A stretch of DNA of 64,000 bases from Synechococcus sp. NOUM97013 (GCF_014279815.1 NZ_CP047941.1:930001-994000); one strand, 5' to 3'. Shown: positions 37,029 through 45,937, counted from the stretch's first letter. A program made the numbers and translations. Notes: generated by a model not told the origin, from the sequence alone.

Positions 37029-38255
37029 GTGTGTGTGCTTGCCGATCACTTGACCCCGCTGCTTCCTTTTGCATTGCTGTTGACCGCTGCGTTGGTCGCG
37101 GCCTGCATCGGGCTTCTGATCTTGCAGCTTGGCTTGATGCGTGTGTTTGCCGCTGCACCGTCATTGCAACCCGCGTTTGAGGCTGATGTGCCGGAGACAT
37201 CGATTTGTGTGGTGATCCCCGCTTACAACGAGGCTCTCAACGTTGGACCATGCCTGACCAGTGTTCTCCGCAGTGCCACTCCCTGCCGCGACTGGCGTGT
37301 GTTGCTGGTCGATGACGCCTCTACTGACAACACGATTCAACAGGCTCAACTCACGGTTTCAGCCTTGGATGCCAATGTTTCCAGGTTTGATCTGTTGCAG
37401 GCTGGGCCGCGTCCGGACGGTGAACGTTGGGTCGGCAAGAATTGGGCCTGTGCCCGTGCCATGCAGCAGGTCCAGGCCGAATGGGTGCTGTTCCTTGATG
37501 CTGATGTTCAGTTAAGACCGCAGGCTCTTCATCGCGCCTTGCATCAGGCCATTCACGACAAGGCTGATTTGCTCAGCCTTGCCCCCCGTTTGCGGTGCGG
37601 CTGTCTTGCTGAATGGATGGTTCAGCCAATCATGGCCAGTCTGCTGGGGCTTGGTTTTCCAATCGAAGCCGCGAACGATCCTGACTCTGATGTGGCCTTC
37701 GCAGCAGGCCCCTTCATGTTGTTTCGACGGAGCGCTTACGAGCAGATCGGTGGTCATCAAGGCCTCGCCGCTGAAGTCGTGGAGGATCTCGCTTTGGCTC
37801 GGCTGATCAAACGACAGGGATTGCGTTTGCGTTATTTGCTGGGTCTTGATGCAGTGGATTTACGGATGTATGTCGACCTCGCTTCGCTGTGGGAAGGCTG
37901 GACTAAAAACTGGTTGCTCGGCTTGGATGGTGACCCGATTAAGGCGCTTGGTGCATCGGCTGTGGTGGTGCTGATGTTCAGCCTGCCTTGGTTGCTTTTG
38001 CCCGCATCACTGTTGCTGCTCAGTTTGATCCCTTCCCACGCAGTCTGGTGGTTTGCTTCCGTGATCCTTTCGGTGACGGCGATCGTTCAGCAGTTCTTGA
38101 TTCGTCGTTGGAACTGTCAACGCTTCGAGATGCCGCTCACGTACTGGTGGCTGATGGGAGCAGGAGGCTTGCTCGTTGGTGCGATTGGCCCGGTCTCTGT
38201 GTGGCGCACGCTCACAGGGCGTGGTTGGACCTGGAAAGGACGTCAGCTGACATGA
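37029..38255 (+). CDS. Membrane glycosyltransferase family 2 (CruG/HpnB-like)
   Basis: 408 aa, GTG start. An N-terminal helix (FALLLTAALVAACIGLLILQ) is followed by a GT-A domain: CVVIPAYNEALNVGPCLTSV, VLLVDDASTDNTI, VLFLDADVQLRPQA (DxD at about 150) and VVEDLALARLIKRQGLRLRY (ED of the acceptor site). MYVDLASLWEGWTKN and three C-terminal helices complete the pattern. CruG adds sugar to myxol carotenoids and HpnB is hopanoid-linked; which applies here is open. Confidence 0.85.
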   Translation: MCVLADHLTPLLPFALLLTAALVAACIGLLILQLGLMRVFAAAPSLQPAFEADVPETSICVVIPAYNEALNVGPCLTSVLRSATPCRDWRVLLVDDASTDNTIQQAQLTVSALDANVSRFDLLQAGPRPDGERWVGKNWACARAMQQVQAEWVLFLDADVQLRPQALHRALHQAIHDKADLLSLAPRLRCGCLAEWMVQPIMASLLGLGFPIEAANDPDSDVAFAAGPFMLFRRSAYEQIGGHQGLAAEVVEDLALARLIKRQGLRLRYLLGLDAVDLRMYVDLASLWEGWTKNWLLGLDGDPIKALGASAVVVLMFSLPWLLLPASLLLLSLIPSHAVWWFASVILSVTAIVQQFLIRRWNCQRFEMPLTYWWLMGAGGLLVGAIGPVSVWRTLTGRGWTWKGRQLT

Positions 38256-39013
38256 TCCCGTGGATTCTTTTGGGATGCCTGGTGAAGCTCATGCTCTGAA
38301 GTGTGGAGTCCGGTGGTCCAGGCTTCCACCACTTCAGGGAAATGTTCTTCAATACAGCTGTCGCAGATTCCATGGGAAAAATTCAGATTGGTGCGCTGAG
38401 AGAGGAATTGATCCAGATAAATCCAATGTCCTCGTTCATCTCTGGCTTTGCGGCAGTAGCTGCAGGTGGAGATCATGCCAGGGGGCTTATCTGATGAGCA
38501 GAACGATTCCAACAACTTGATCGAACGCTTGCGCAGATCGAGAAAGACCACGACCTGGCGCGCCAGCGCCTCCATGATCTGCATCTGATCCTCAGAGAGA
38601 TGGTTGGGTCTTCGGTCGATCACACACAGTGTGCCGATCCGATGCGCTTCATCGTTGTTCAGCGGAAAACCTGCATAAAAGCGGATTTTTGGATCGCCAC
38701 AAACCAACGGATTATCGACAAATCGCTCATCTTTGAGTGCATCGGTCACGATCAATGGTTGGTCGTTATGGATGGCATGGGCGCAGAAGGACCAATCGCG
38801 GGGCGTTTCGTCTGCGGTGATGCCGACCTTTGATTTGAACCACTGGCGCTTGGAGTCGACAAGGCTTATCAAGGAAATCGGTGTGCGGCATACCAAGGAC
38901 GCCATACGAGTGATGTCGTCATAGGACTGCTCAGGCCGCGTCCCGAGAATTCTGTATTCACTCAGTGCTTTCAAGCGCTCTTGCTCGTTCTCAGGAATGA
39001 GCGCTGGTTGCAT
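38243..39013 (-). CDS. GAF-domain protein with Cys-rich C-terminal module
   Basis: 256 aa. Residues ~20-165 form a GAF domain (MASLVCRTPISLISLVDSKR, WSFCAHAIHNDQPLIVTDAL, FYAGFPLNNDEAHRIGTLCV). Residues ~185-235 carry a Cys-x2-Cys...Cys-x2-Cys module (ISTCSYCRKARDERGHWIYL through SHGICDSCIEEHFPEV), which is widespread at the C-terminus of bacterial sensors and response regulators. Small-molecule sensing is likely. Its end overlaps the convergent glycosyltransferase gene by 13 bases. Confidence 0.87.
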   Translation of the reverse strand: MQPALIPENEQERLKALSEYRILGTRPEQSYDDITRMASLVCRTPISLISLVDSKRQWFKSKVGITADETPRDWSFCAHAIHNDQPLIVTDALKDERFVDNPLVCGDPKIRFYAGFPLNNDEAHRIGTLCVIDRRPNHLSEDQMQIMEALARQVVVFLDLRKRSIKLLESFCSSDKPPGMISTCSYCRKARDERGHWIYLDQFLSQRTNLNFSHGICDSCIEEHFPEVVEAWTTGLHTSEHELHQASQKNPRDHVS

Positions 39014-39752
39014 CGATCGGGCCTTTCCTACAACCTATGCCTGAATATGGGATGCCGCTCAAGTGGCAATGGAAATTCACTTGATAGCTCAACGTGTGTA
39101 AAGATTCGATGATTTCCATTCTTCTTATGAAGTGGCCCGAAGGAACGCATTCATTCTCGACACGCGGGCTCAAGGGTTCCTAAAGCTCAGACCACATCAA
39201 TGATTGAGGGTCGTTTGGTTCCTGCTTAATAGTGTGTGATATCGCAATCATGTTGTAACGAACGAACGTTGGATGCTTCTGATCTGGGATCCATCATCAC
39301 GGCAAGCCATCAGGCAGATTTCAATGCAACGTGCATCTCCTGGTTTCTGCTGATCGTCATTCCATGCCAAGCAACCACCGTCATCAAGGGTGACGCGATG
39401 AGTGTTCAAAACCCGAGGTACACCGAAAGAGCATCTCAAGATCGATCAATCTCATCGTGGAGTAGTACCTCCATGATGTGGTCGATGTCGGACCTTGTTC
39501 CGCGGGTTCGCTCGAATGAACAAGAACCATTGACGTTCAAGCCAGTCAGTCTCTGATCACGCTCAAGCTTCGGTTCAACAACGTTCTTGTGATGCAGGAT
39601 GTCTGAAGAACCTGCATCCATTCGCTGCGCAATTGGTGAAAGGTTGACGAGAGGACCTCTCTCAATGAGAACTCCCCTCGACGGGGAGCTGACGACCAAG
39701 CGAATGCTCGAGTCAGAACCCCAGAGGTGTGCTTCGGCCGTCTGTCTCCGCC
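39014..39752. other. Intergenic region with weak overlapping small ORFs
   Basis: 740 bases. On the minus strand two weak candidates abut: 39436-39621 (MDAGSSDILHHKNVVEPKLE and on, 61 aa) and 39248-39439 (TTG start, containing THRVTLDDGGCLAWNDD). Their codon choice is passable, and they overlap by four bases (TTGA), but neither has a ribosome site or family. I leave them uncalled. Confidence 0.35.
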
Positions 39753-39947
39753 TTATTCGTCGAAGACCTTGCACTCAGGGGAGCCGGGGTGTGTATCGCA
39801 GATCTGGTCGAGCACCTTGTCACGGTGACGGCTCTCAGGGTTGTTGACGCCCGCATCTTTTTTGGGGTCGAATTCGTCGGGAGAGTGCTTCTCGTTGGTG
39901 CCGTAGGGGAGTTCGTACTCCTCAAACTTGTGCTTTCCTTCAGTCAT
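39753..39947 (-). CDS. CP12-like small protein (C-terminal half only)
   Basis: 64 aa. The C-terminus RHRDKVLDQICDTHPGSPEC then KVFDE matches the end of CP12, where a Cys pair eight residues apart closes a redox loop that binds glyceraldehyde-3-phosphate dehydrogenase. The N-terminal Cys pair and the AWD-VEEL core that binds phosphoribulokinase are missing; instead there is a charged, unstructured head (KHKFEEYELPYGTNEKHSPD). A role in redox control of carbon metabolism is possible. Confidence 0.72.
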   Translation of the reverse strand: MTEGKHKFEEYELPYGTNEKHSPDEFDPKKDAGVNNPESRHRDKVLDQICDTHPGSPECKVFDE

Positions 39948-40345
39948 TGCGCAATTCCTCCGGGAGAACGAATTTCTGATGGTCTGACATTAGGAGCGCT
40001 GCTTCAAGAACGCTGCATCTTTGTCAATTTTTCGGGCCTCTCGCTTTTGAAAGGTCATGGTCGCGGTTTTTCGCCAGCGAGTGATGAGCAGCCTGGCTTT
40101 GAAGGCGGTTGTGCCGTGAAGTCGCCCGCATCAGTGCATTCAGCAAAGAGCTGCGATCGCCATGCAGTCGAACCATGGTCTTGCTCTTGAGATTCACTTG
40201 CAATAAAGCATGGTTTTGGCTTTGGTGCAACTCATTCTCAATAGGAAGGTGGTTGGTGGTGGTGGCTTGCTGCTGACCGCTTCGGCGTGGCTCAATATTT
40301 CGTTACATTGCGTTTGACGCTTAGCGCTCTCCTCGGCTGCCGCTG

Positions 40346-40501
40346 ATGACCTTGCTTCTCCCTTCAACAGCGAAAGATCTTGAAGGAACATCCCCTTCAT
40401 CGTCTGCTCCTGCATTTCTCGAGGCCAAAGACACCATTGAGGAGATGCGTTGGAGTGAGTTTGACCGAGCTGTTGCCCTTTTCGAGCAACCCGAACACTG
40501 A
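40346..40501 (+). CDS. Small acidic protein, 51 aa
   Basis: MTLLLPSTAKDLEGTSPSSS then APAFLEAKDTIEEMRWSEFD and RAVALFEQPEH. It has a Ser-rich linker and an acidic helix with good codon choice, and its TGA lies 20 bases before the TIGR03643 gene, so they are probably one transcript. No family recognised. Confidence 0.55.
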   Translation: MTLLLPSTAKDLEGTSPSSSAPAFLEAKDTIEEMRWSEFDRAVALFEQPEH

Positions 40502-40521
40502 CCCCGTTCCTCCCCTTCACA

Positions 40522-40767
40522 ATGTCGTCGCAGTTTTTGTCCACGCAAGACATCGACAGGGTGATCGAAATGGCTTGGGAAGATCGAACTCCTTTTGAAG
40601 CCATTGAATTTCAATTTGGGCTTTCTGAATCAGCTGTCATCGCTCTAATGCGTGCGGAACTGAAGAGCGCGTCTTTTCGTGCTTGGCGGCGGCGAGTGTC
40701 TGGTCGCAAAAGCAAGCATGGACGCAGCAATATCTCGGATCGCTTCAAAGCTGCCTGTCACCGTTGA
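40522..40767 (+). CDS. TIGR03643 family protein
   Basis: 81 aa. FLSTQDIDRVIEMAWEDRTP, FEAIEFQFGLSESAVIALMR and ELKSASFRAWRRRVSGRKSK are the TIGR03643 blocks: a helix-turn-helix-like unit followed by a basic R-x-W-R-x-R-V-x-G-R-x-x-K-H tail. A DNA-binding role is plausible. Function unknown. Confidence 0.87.
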   Translation: MSSQFLSTQDIDRVIEMAWEDRTPFEAIEFQFGLSESAVIALMRAELKSASFRAWRRRVSGRKSKHGRSNISDRFKAACHR

Positions 40768-40812
40768 TTGCGGCTTTCCTGCCATCCACTCCTTCAAACA
40801 GACTCCATTGCC

Positions 40813-41643
40813 ATGGATTTCATGACGAGCTCTGGTCGCACAGTGTTGATCACGGGAGCTTCCAGCGGCATTGGCCTCGCAAGTGCCCACCGGTTATTGG
40901 ATCGTGGCTGGCGCGTGTTTGCCGCTGCTCGCCGACTGGAGAACATGGAATCACTGCGCCAGCGTGGTGCTGAGGTTCTGCCTTTGGATGTTGCTTCAGA
41001 GGCCTCACGGCGCCAATTGGCTGATGCCATTTCCACTCGCGTTGGAGTGCTAGATGCGCTTGTCAATAATGCGGGATTCGGTGAAGTCGGACCTGTGGAG
41101 ACCATGGCTCTGGATCAAGCTCGCCAGATGTTTGAAGTGAATCTTTTTGGGCTGATCGGTCTGACGCAATTGTTGCTCCCTCAGATGCGAGAGCAACGCT
41201 CTGGGCGAATCGTCAATGTGTCATCCATCGCCGGCAGGTTTGTCACTCCTGGAGCAGGTTGGTACGGCGCAAGCAAGCATGCACTCGAAGGCATCAGTGA
41301 TGCGCTGAGGCTGGAAATGCATCGTTTTGGTGTTCAGGTGGTGCTTGTGGAGCCCGGTCTGATTCGGACGGGCTTTGAAGCGGTCGCTGATGACTCAATG
41401 CAAAAGCATTGCGCAGACCCGATTTGGGGTTCGATGATGCGGAACGTCTCGGCTGGATGGTCCGAGGGTTTCCTAAAGGGGTCGTCCCCGGATGTTGTGG
41501 CCAACACGATTGTGACTGCCTTGGAAGCCGATCGTCCGAAAGCGCGTTATCGATGCGGTCGGGAATCGGAGTCGGTGTTAGTGCAGCGCTTCATGCCAAC
41601 GGCGGTTTGGGATGCGTTGGTGCGCAAACGCATGATTGGTTAA
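40813..41643 (+). CDS. Short-chain dehydrogenase/reductase
   Basis: 276 aa from ATG 40813 (family entry MTSSGRTVLITGASSGIGLA). Cofactor motif TGASSGIG, NNAGFGE at about 88-94, catalytic Ser in NVSSIAG and the YxxxK pair in WYGASKHALEG. LVEPGLIRTGFEAV is the usual post-catalytic loop. An NAD(P)-dependent oxidoreductase of unknown substrate. Confidence 0.92.
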   Translation: MDFMTSSGRTVLITGASSGIGLASAHRLLDRGWRVFAAARRLENMESLRQRGAEVLPLDVASEASRRQLADAISTRVGVLDALVNNAGFGEVGPVETMALDQARQMFEVNLFGLIGLTQLLLPQMREQRSGRIVNVSSIAGRFVTPGAGWYGASKHALEGISDALRLEMHRFGVQVVLVEPGLIRTGFEAVADDSMQKHCADPIWGSMMRNVSAGWSEGFLKGSSPDVVANTIVTALEADRPKARYRCGRESESVLVQRFMPTAVWDALVRKRMIG

Positions 41644-42353
41644 TGGATCGATAGATCCCATTCATAGCTCCCAAGAATGGCAAGGAGCGCTCGGCTGCGG
41701 CTGTGGTGCTGGTTGAGAAGGGCAAGCATCTCGTCAAGTCGTTGACCGAAACAACCTGGGATGTGGACAGGCTCCCCGTCAGCTGTGGTTGGCTGGATCT
41801 GATTTCGAAATGATCCACCTCATGCCATCTAAAGGTCTGCATCCGTTTCCATTGATCGAAGTCACTGCCTCGGTTGTGACTTACGACGCGTGAAGCCTTC
41901 GTCACTCTTGCTGGAGGAAATTCGGGATGAGTCGAGCCTTGTAATCGCGAGGATCAACTGGGCCATGGCGTTGGATGGCATTCACCAACCCCACGCTTTC
42001 ACTGGTGCGGTTGATCGCTGCATGGGGGATGCAGGGCGGGATCCTGACCCAAAGACGATCTGTGTCGCAGAGATGAATGCACTCGAAAGCTTTGTTCTGC
42101 AAAATCATCAGGTCGAGGCTGCCACGCAGAACCATCAGTTGATCGGTTTGATTGCGATAGCAATAAAGATCAGAATTGGGACTTGGTTTGACTTCGGCGG
42201 TTAGAATTTGAATTTCGATTCTGCATTGGTCTGATTATTGATGGCTCGGTTATGATGAAATTACAACCTGGAGAGATGCAATCATTGCCACGAATTGCTT
42301 TGTTTGTGAGCAATAGATGATGTGAATCATCCATTGTTGGATTGGTGATGCCG
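41644..42353. other. Intergenic region with possible gene remnant
   Basis: 710 bases between the SDR and epimerase genes. From about 41656 the plus strand holds an open stretch without a usual start (VVLVEKGKHLVKSLTETTWD and on, to a TGA near 41811) that reads like protein but follows a TAG. A minus ORF at 41902-42135 is also open. AT-rich sequence from 42200 to 42350 probably belongs to regulatory DNA. Confidence 0.35.
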
Positions 42354-43202
42354 TTACGGAGCTGCGACAGGAATCAGCATTGATGGTGACATCAGCTGGA
42401 ATCCCTCGTTTTTTAGCTTTGAATTGGAGACGCGGGCATTCATGTTCCGTTCGGTTTGTGATGGGGTGTGACTCCAGAGCACTGGTGGGAGTCCATCAAG
42501 ATCACAAATCATCGTTGAAAGTTCTCGGCGGCTGAGTTGCATGTCATCCACCAGGTTGTAAATCCCTTCCAATTGGCGCTCGTAGGCAAAATAAATTCCC
42601 CGTGTGATGTCAACAATGTTGCTCCAGGCCGTGACTGCATTTCCATACTTCGGCACATGTTGACCAGCCGCTTGACGAATCATGGACACCATGTCTCGTC
42701 CGGGGCCGTAAATGCCCCCTAGCCTGAAAACGCAAATTTTGAGGTTGTCGCTGCTGAGATTCAAGACAAGCTCTTCGGCTGCTCCCAGCAATGCATTGAC
42801 CGGCGAGTGAGCGTCTACGGCTGACTCTTCCGTTACCAACGCTCCCCCTTGGTCTCCGTAGAGTCCGGCGCTGCTGATGTAGGTGATGTGAAGAGGACTT
42901 TGCCTTGGTCGTTGGCGCAGCGCGTGGGTGAGATTCCGAATTCCGCGGGCGAACACACTGCTGTATCCCTCTCCTTTCATGGTCGGTGCCACGCTGATCA
43001 AGAGCCCGTCGAGTCGCTCTGTAAAGCTCAGATCCAGGGTGGCATCGGTGATATCTAAGAGGTGAGCGCTATGTAGAAGCTCCTGCAACTCTCCAAGTCT
43101 TGCTTTGGAGCGTGTCGTGCCGACGACGTGGTGGTTGGCGTACTTGAGGCGAATGGCAGTGTCCATGCCGACGTAGCCACAGCCGATCACTCCAAATCGC
43201 AT
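42354..43202 (-). CDS. NAD-dependent epimerase/dehydratase-like protein
   Basis: 282 aa. Rossmann start MRFGVIGCGYVGMDTAIRLK (GxGxxG), ITYISSAGLYGDQGGALVTE with catalytic Ser and Tyr-like positions, then RLGGIYGPGRDMVSMIR. The extended SDR layout suggests action on a sugar nucleotide or a dinucleotide-linked substrate; which one is not visible. Starts near a divergent small gene. Confidence 0.87.
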   Translation of the reverse strand: MRFGVIGCGYVGMDTAIRLKYANHHVVGTTRSKARLGELQELLHSAHLLDITDATLDLSFTERLDGLLISVAPTMKGEGYSSVFARGIRNLTHALRQRPRQSPLHITYISSAGLYGDQGGALVTEESAVDAHSPVNALLGAAEELVLNLSSDNLKICVFRLGGIYGPGRDMVSMIRQAAGQHVPKYGNAVTAWSNIVDITRGIYFAYERQLEGIYNLVDDMQLSRRELSTMICDLDGLPPVLWSHTPSQTERNMNARVSNSKLKNEGFQLMSPSMLIPVAAP

Positions 43203-43349
43203 GCTCTTCGGGCACGTTAGTCAATGAATGTTTACAGCTCTTGACCTTTGGTTGGTGCAGCGGTCCCTACCGTTCAGCGGTTCCTGTGTTCGTGGATGCT
43301 GACGCTGAGCTCGCCATGATTGGCTCGATACCAGAGGAGTCTCTGTTGG

Positions 43350-43526
43350 ATGGATCAGGATCAGCAGTCTCAACTGGAGCGATTGCGCATCGTGTTGGAT
43401 GTGGCTCGGCGCAACGGCAATCAGCTGTTCATCGAGAATATTGAAAGGGAGATTTCGGCCCTCGAGCGTGGCGCTTGTTCTCCCATCGTTGAGGAGTATT
43501 TGACGGATGAAGAGCGGGGCGGATGA
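43350..43526 (+). CDS. Small hypothetical protein, 58 aa
   Basis: MDQDQQSQLERLRIVLDVAR, RNGNQLFIENIEREISALER and an acidic end GACSPIVEEYLTDEERGG: two amphipathic helices that could form a coiled hairpin. GAGGAG lies ten bases before the ATG. It ends one base before the convergent gene. Confidence 0.6.
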   Translation: MDQDQQSQLERLRIVLDVARRNGNQLFIENIEREISALERGACSPIVEEYLTDEERGG

Positions 43527-43793
43527 TCACTCCATGCGTTGCCGGCAGTGCTGTTCCAAGACGGCAAGAAAATCCTCTTTCTTGGGTTGTGTCTGGAAGC
43601 GGCTGCTGCTCTTTACGCAGAAACGAATCCATGTTTTTGCGGCTTTGTAGCCAGAGGCGATGACTTCGGCATAGGCCTGCTCGAAGTTTTGCTGAAGGCT
43701 CATTTTTGAGGCAATAGCTTGGTAAAGGTCCTCCATCCCGTCTACCTGCGGATCGGCATAGACAGCTTTGATGGATTGGCGCTCAGTGCTCAC
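43527..43793 (-). CDS. Hypothetical helical protein, 88 aa
   Basis: MSTERQSIKAVYADPQVDGM, EDLYQAIASKMSLQQNFEQA and KTWIRFCVKSSSRFQTQPKK are predicted helical. Its start overlaps the end of the yccF gene by 11 bases, so the two are co-transcribed. No family recognised. Confidence 0.7.
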   Translation of the reverse strand: MSTERQSIKAVYADPQVDGMEDLYQAIASKMSLQQNFEQAYAEVIASGYKAAKTWIRFCVKSSSRFQTQPKKEDFLAVLEQHCRQRME

Positions 43794-44196
43794 AACGTCT
43801 GGCGGGAACCACTGTCATTCCAACCGGAGCCAGGGCAATCAATGCGAGCTTGAGATGTTGAATTCCGAAAGGGATTCCAACAATGGTGATAAAGCAGGCC
43901 AGCGCTGAAGAGATGTGGCCGATGGCGAGCCACCATCCCGCCACAAGGAACCAAATGATATTGCCGATCAATCCCAGTGGACCTGTTCCTAGATCGCTGC
44001 GGCCTGAATGGTCTCTGCGGTTGATCGCTTCTTGCCCAAAAGGCCAAAGCGAGAAACGCCCGATCACAAAGCATGACCGCGCCCACGGCAGTCCAACGAT
44101 GGTGATGGCACAGAGGAGGCCTGCGAGCCACCAGCCCATGGCCATCACGAGGCCGCCCAGTACCACCCACAGAATGTTGAGCAGAGAACTGATCAT
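43783..44196 (-). CDS. yccF: YccF-domain membrane protein
   Basis: 137 aa from ATG 44196 (an ATG at 44217 adds seven). Two copies of a membrane unit, LLNILWVVLGGLVMAMGWWL / CAITIVGLPWARSCF and LIGNIIWFLVAGWWLAIGHI / FITIVGIPFGIQHL, give the inner-membrane YccF pattern of repeated G-L-P/I-P-W/F turns. Function is poorly known. Confidence 0.88.
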   Translation of the reverse strand: MISSLLNILWVVLGGLVMAMGWWLAGLLCAITIVGLPWARSCFVIGRFSLWPFGQEAINRRDHSGRSDLGTGPLGLIGNIIWFLVAGWWLAIGHISSALACFITIVGIPFGIQHLKLALIALAPVGMTVVPARRCEH

Positions 44197-44296
44197 TCCT
44201 CCACGATCGTGTGCCATTCAGCGCCATTTTGGCTCGGTTTGAGCCTCTTTCTCCGACAGGCGATCATGAATTGCTTTCTTTCACCGGCGTGACCTC

Positions 44297-44524
44297 GTGA
44301 CCAAGACGCCTGTTCAGCGTTTTCTGGAGCATCTGGGACGTGACCCTGTGCTCCAGGTGCAGGTTGAGGCCGCGGTGACCGCGGATGAAGTGGCTTTGCT
44401 TGCTCAGCAGCTTGGCTATGCCGTCTCAGGAAGCGACCTGTTGATGCTGTCGCGTCGCCATGCACCCGGTGTTCGTGTCACTCGCGTCGATCATCCTGGT
44501 GAATACCCAGGCCGTTACTACTGA
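44297..44524 (+). CDS. Nif11-family leader-like protein
   Basis: 75 aa, GTG start. TPVQRFLEHLGRDPVLQVQV / EAAVTADEVALLAQQLGYAV / SGSDLLMLSRRH is the Nif11 helix-helix pattern with an A-x-x-G-Y-x(3)S-x-x-x-L kernel. The tail VTRVDHPGEYPGRYY has no Cys or Ser/Thr-rich core, so it is not an obvious lanthipeptide precursor. It shares its tail end (VT...PGEY) with the protein at 45938. Confidence 0.85.
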   Translation: MTKTPVQRFLEHLGRDPVLQVQVEAAVTADEVALLAQQLGYAVSGSDLLMLSRRHAPGVRVTRVDHPGEYPGRYY

Positions 44525-44529
44525 ACGCA

Positions 44530-44892
44530 TCAGGTCAAAGCCATGGCAAGACTGTCTCGACTCGCCACGCTGGTCTCCACTACAGGAGGAAAGAGCAGGA
44601 ATGCCAGGCAGGTGAGGATCTCATCCAGGCCGTCATCATCGAGAGCCTGTCGGGTGTTGTTGCCGGAAATGCAGAGCCAGGCCAACAGGGTGGATCCATC
44701 GCTGTGAATCACCCTGGTCACCTCCCCCAAACGTTCACTGCTGGGAATCGTTTCCATCCCGTGTCTGTCCTCGAGAGTCGCAACGACCCTTGCGAGTAGG
44801 TGTTGGCGGTTGAGGCCTGCTTCGGCTTCCAGTTCAACAAACAAATCCGCGCCTTCTGTTTCAAACCGCACGCTGTAGAGCTGTTGAGTCAT
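44530..44892 (-). CDS. Hypothetical protein, 120 aa
   Basis: From ATG 44892: MTQQLYSVRFETEGADLFVE, then LLARVVATLEDRHGMETIPS and SDGSTLLAWLCISGNNTRQA. Alternating strand and helix segments suggest a compact alpha/beta fold. No family recognised. The ORF extends to 44958 upstream but the sequence there looks non-coding. Confidence 0.58.
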   Translation of the reverse strand: MTQQLYSVRFETEGADLFVELEAEAGLNRQHLLARVVATLEDRHGMETIPSSERLGEVTRVIHSDGSTLLAWLCISGNNTRQALDDDGLDEILTCLAFLLFPPVVETSVASRDSLAMALT

Positions 44893-45033
44893 GCACCGCT
44901 CCATCGTTGGCCCCATCAGGGTGTGCAGGCAGTATCGGCACTTGCCCTTAGCTTGCAACGGGTGAAGACCATGGGCTCACCTTTCTTGACATCGGCCCGT
45001 CATTGCGTGCTGCGAACTTCAGCTCTATGACCT

Positions 45034-45321
45034 GTGCGTGGCCTTGATCCCGCTCATGCACTGCTCAGGGGAGACACCTGGACGGAATACACCCCAGAAT
45101 CAGTTTTCGATGCCGCGACCAATGCCGTGATGCCCGACCCCATGCAGTCGATCAGGATCGTGCGAGATGACGGCCAACAGGATGCAATCACACGTCGTCA
45201 CTTCAGTCATTACGACGAGGCGTATGACGTCCTGGAACGCTTTTATGCAGATCTTTGCTGTTCGGACGAACGCATCGAGTATTCAATTGTGGATGCCGCT
45301 ACGACAGCATCAGAGTCCTGA
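45034..45321 (+). CDS. Hypothetical protein, 95 aa
   Basis: GTG start. MRGLDPAHALLRGDTWTEYT, SIRIVRDDGQQDAITRRHFS and YDEAYDVLERFYADLCCSDE form a beta-beta-alpha-like order (strand, strand with charged turn, long helix). Divergent from the 120-residue gene. Function unknown. Confidence 0.6.
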   Translation: MRGLDPAHALLRGDTWTEYTPESVFDAATNAVMPDPMQSIRIVRDDGQQDAITRRHFSHYDEAYDVLERFYADLCCSDERIEYSIVDAATTASES

Positions 45322-45456
45322 ATCGAGTGGGGTTGGGCTTGAATTCTCCTGAATGAGGTATTGCTCAGTCTTCAATCAGATCGACCATGATGACGGCTTT
45401 GTGGGGGCTACCACCATTTATCAATGTCGACTTGATGTGGTGATTCAAGTGTTGTT

Positions 45457-45720
45457 TCAGGACTGCATGCGATCCATTTCACGCTCAATATCTTGGTCGC
45501 TGATCGGGTTGTCAGGATGCTCAAAAGACCATGCTTGATAAGCCAGGGCTAGCCCCCAGAAAGCAATCGACCAGGCCGGCCAGAAGTCGCCTTGACCTGA
45601 CATCGCCCAGATCACGATCAGCGTCAAGTTTGTGATGACATAAGTTTTGAACTGTTTTTTCAGGCCTTTTCGATGTTTGAGGCGAGCGAGAGCTTCGTCT
45701 CTAAGCTTTTCGGTGCTCAT
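45457..45720 (-). CDS. 2TM-domain protein
   Basis: 87 aa. A helical head with LARLKHRKGLKKQFKTYVIT, two membrane helices (NLTLIVIWAMSGQ; WPAWSIAFWGLALAYQAWSF) and an acidic end SDQDIEREMDRMQS. This is the 2TM pattern of short bacterial membrane proteins. Function unknown. Confidence 0.85.
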   Translation of the reverse strand: MSTEKLRDEALARLKHRKGLKKQFKTYVITNLTLIVIWAMSGQGDFWPAWSIAFWGLALAYQAWSFEHPDNPISDQDIEREMDRMQS

Positions 45721-45805
45721 GGTAAATGTTTCGTGATTTTCCCACTAATTTTGCCACGGCGATTGAAATCAAATCAAAGAGCGTTACAGGAATGAATCCG
45801 TAGGC

Positions 45806-45928
45806 ATGAGCATTGTTGATGCATGGGTTGCTGATGCTTTTGCTCAGCAGTTAAAGAAGCTCTCTGAGCTGCTTCCGCGTTTGGGCCGGATCTATGGTTC
45901 TTGCTTAGGAGAAGATGGATTGCAGTAG
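45806..45928 (+). CDS. Possible small protein, 40 aa
   Basis: MSIVDAWVADAFAQQLKKLS then ELLPRLGRIYGSCLGEDGLQ. A single amphipathic helix followed by a short tail. It ends nine bases before the Nif11 gene and may share its message. Support is limited to the reading frame and position. Confidence 0.4.
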   Translation: MSIVDAWVADAFAQQLKKLSELLPRLGRIYGSCLGEDGLQ

Positions 45929-45937
45929 CGACTCACC

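Noticed and set aside
38252-38299. 15-residue ORF overlapping the glycosyltransferase stop (MIPWILLGCLVKLML)
   Set aside because: Too short to judge and antisense to the end of the GAF gene; no further support.
39248-39774. Two abutting minus-strand ORFs between the GAF and CP12-like genes
   Set aside because: Passable codons but no ribosome site, no family, and one begins inside the CP12-like gene.
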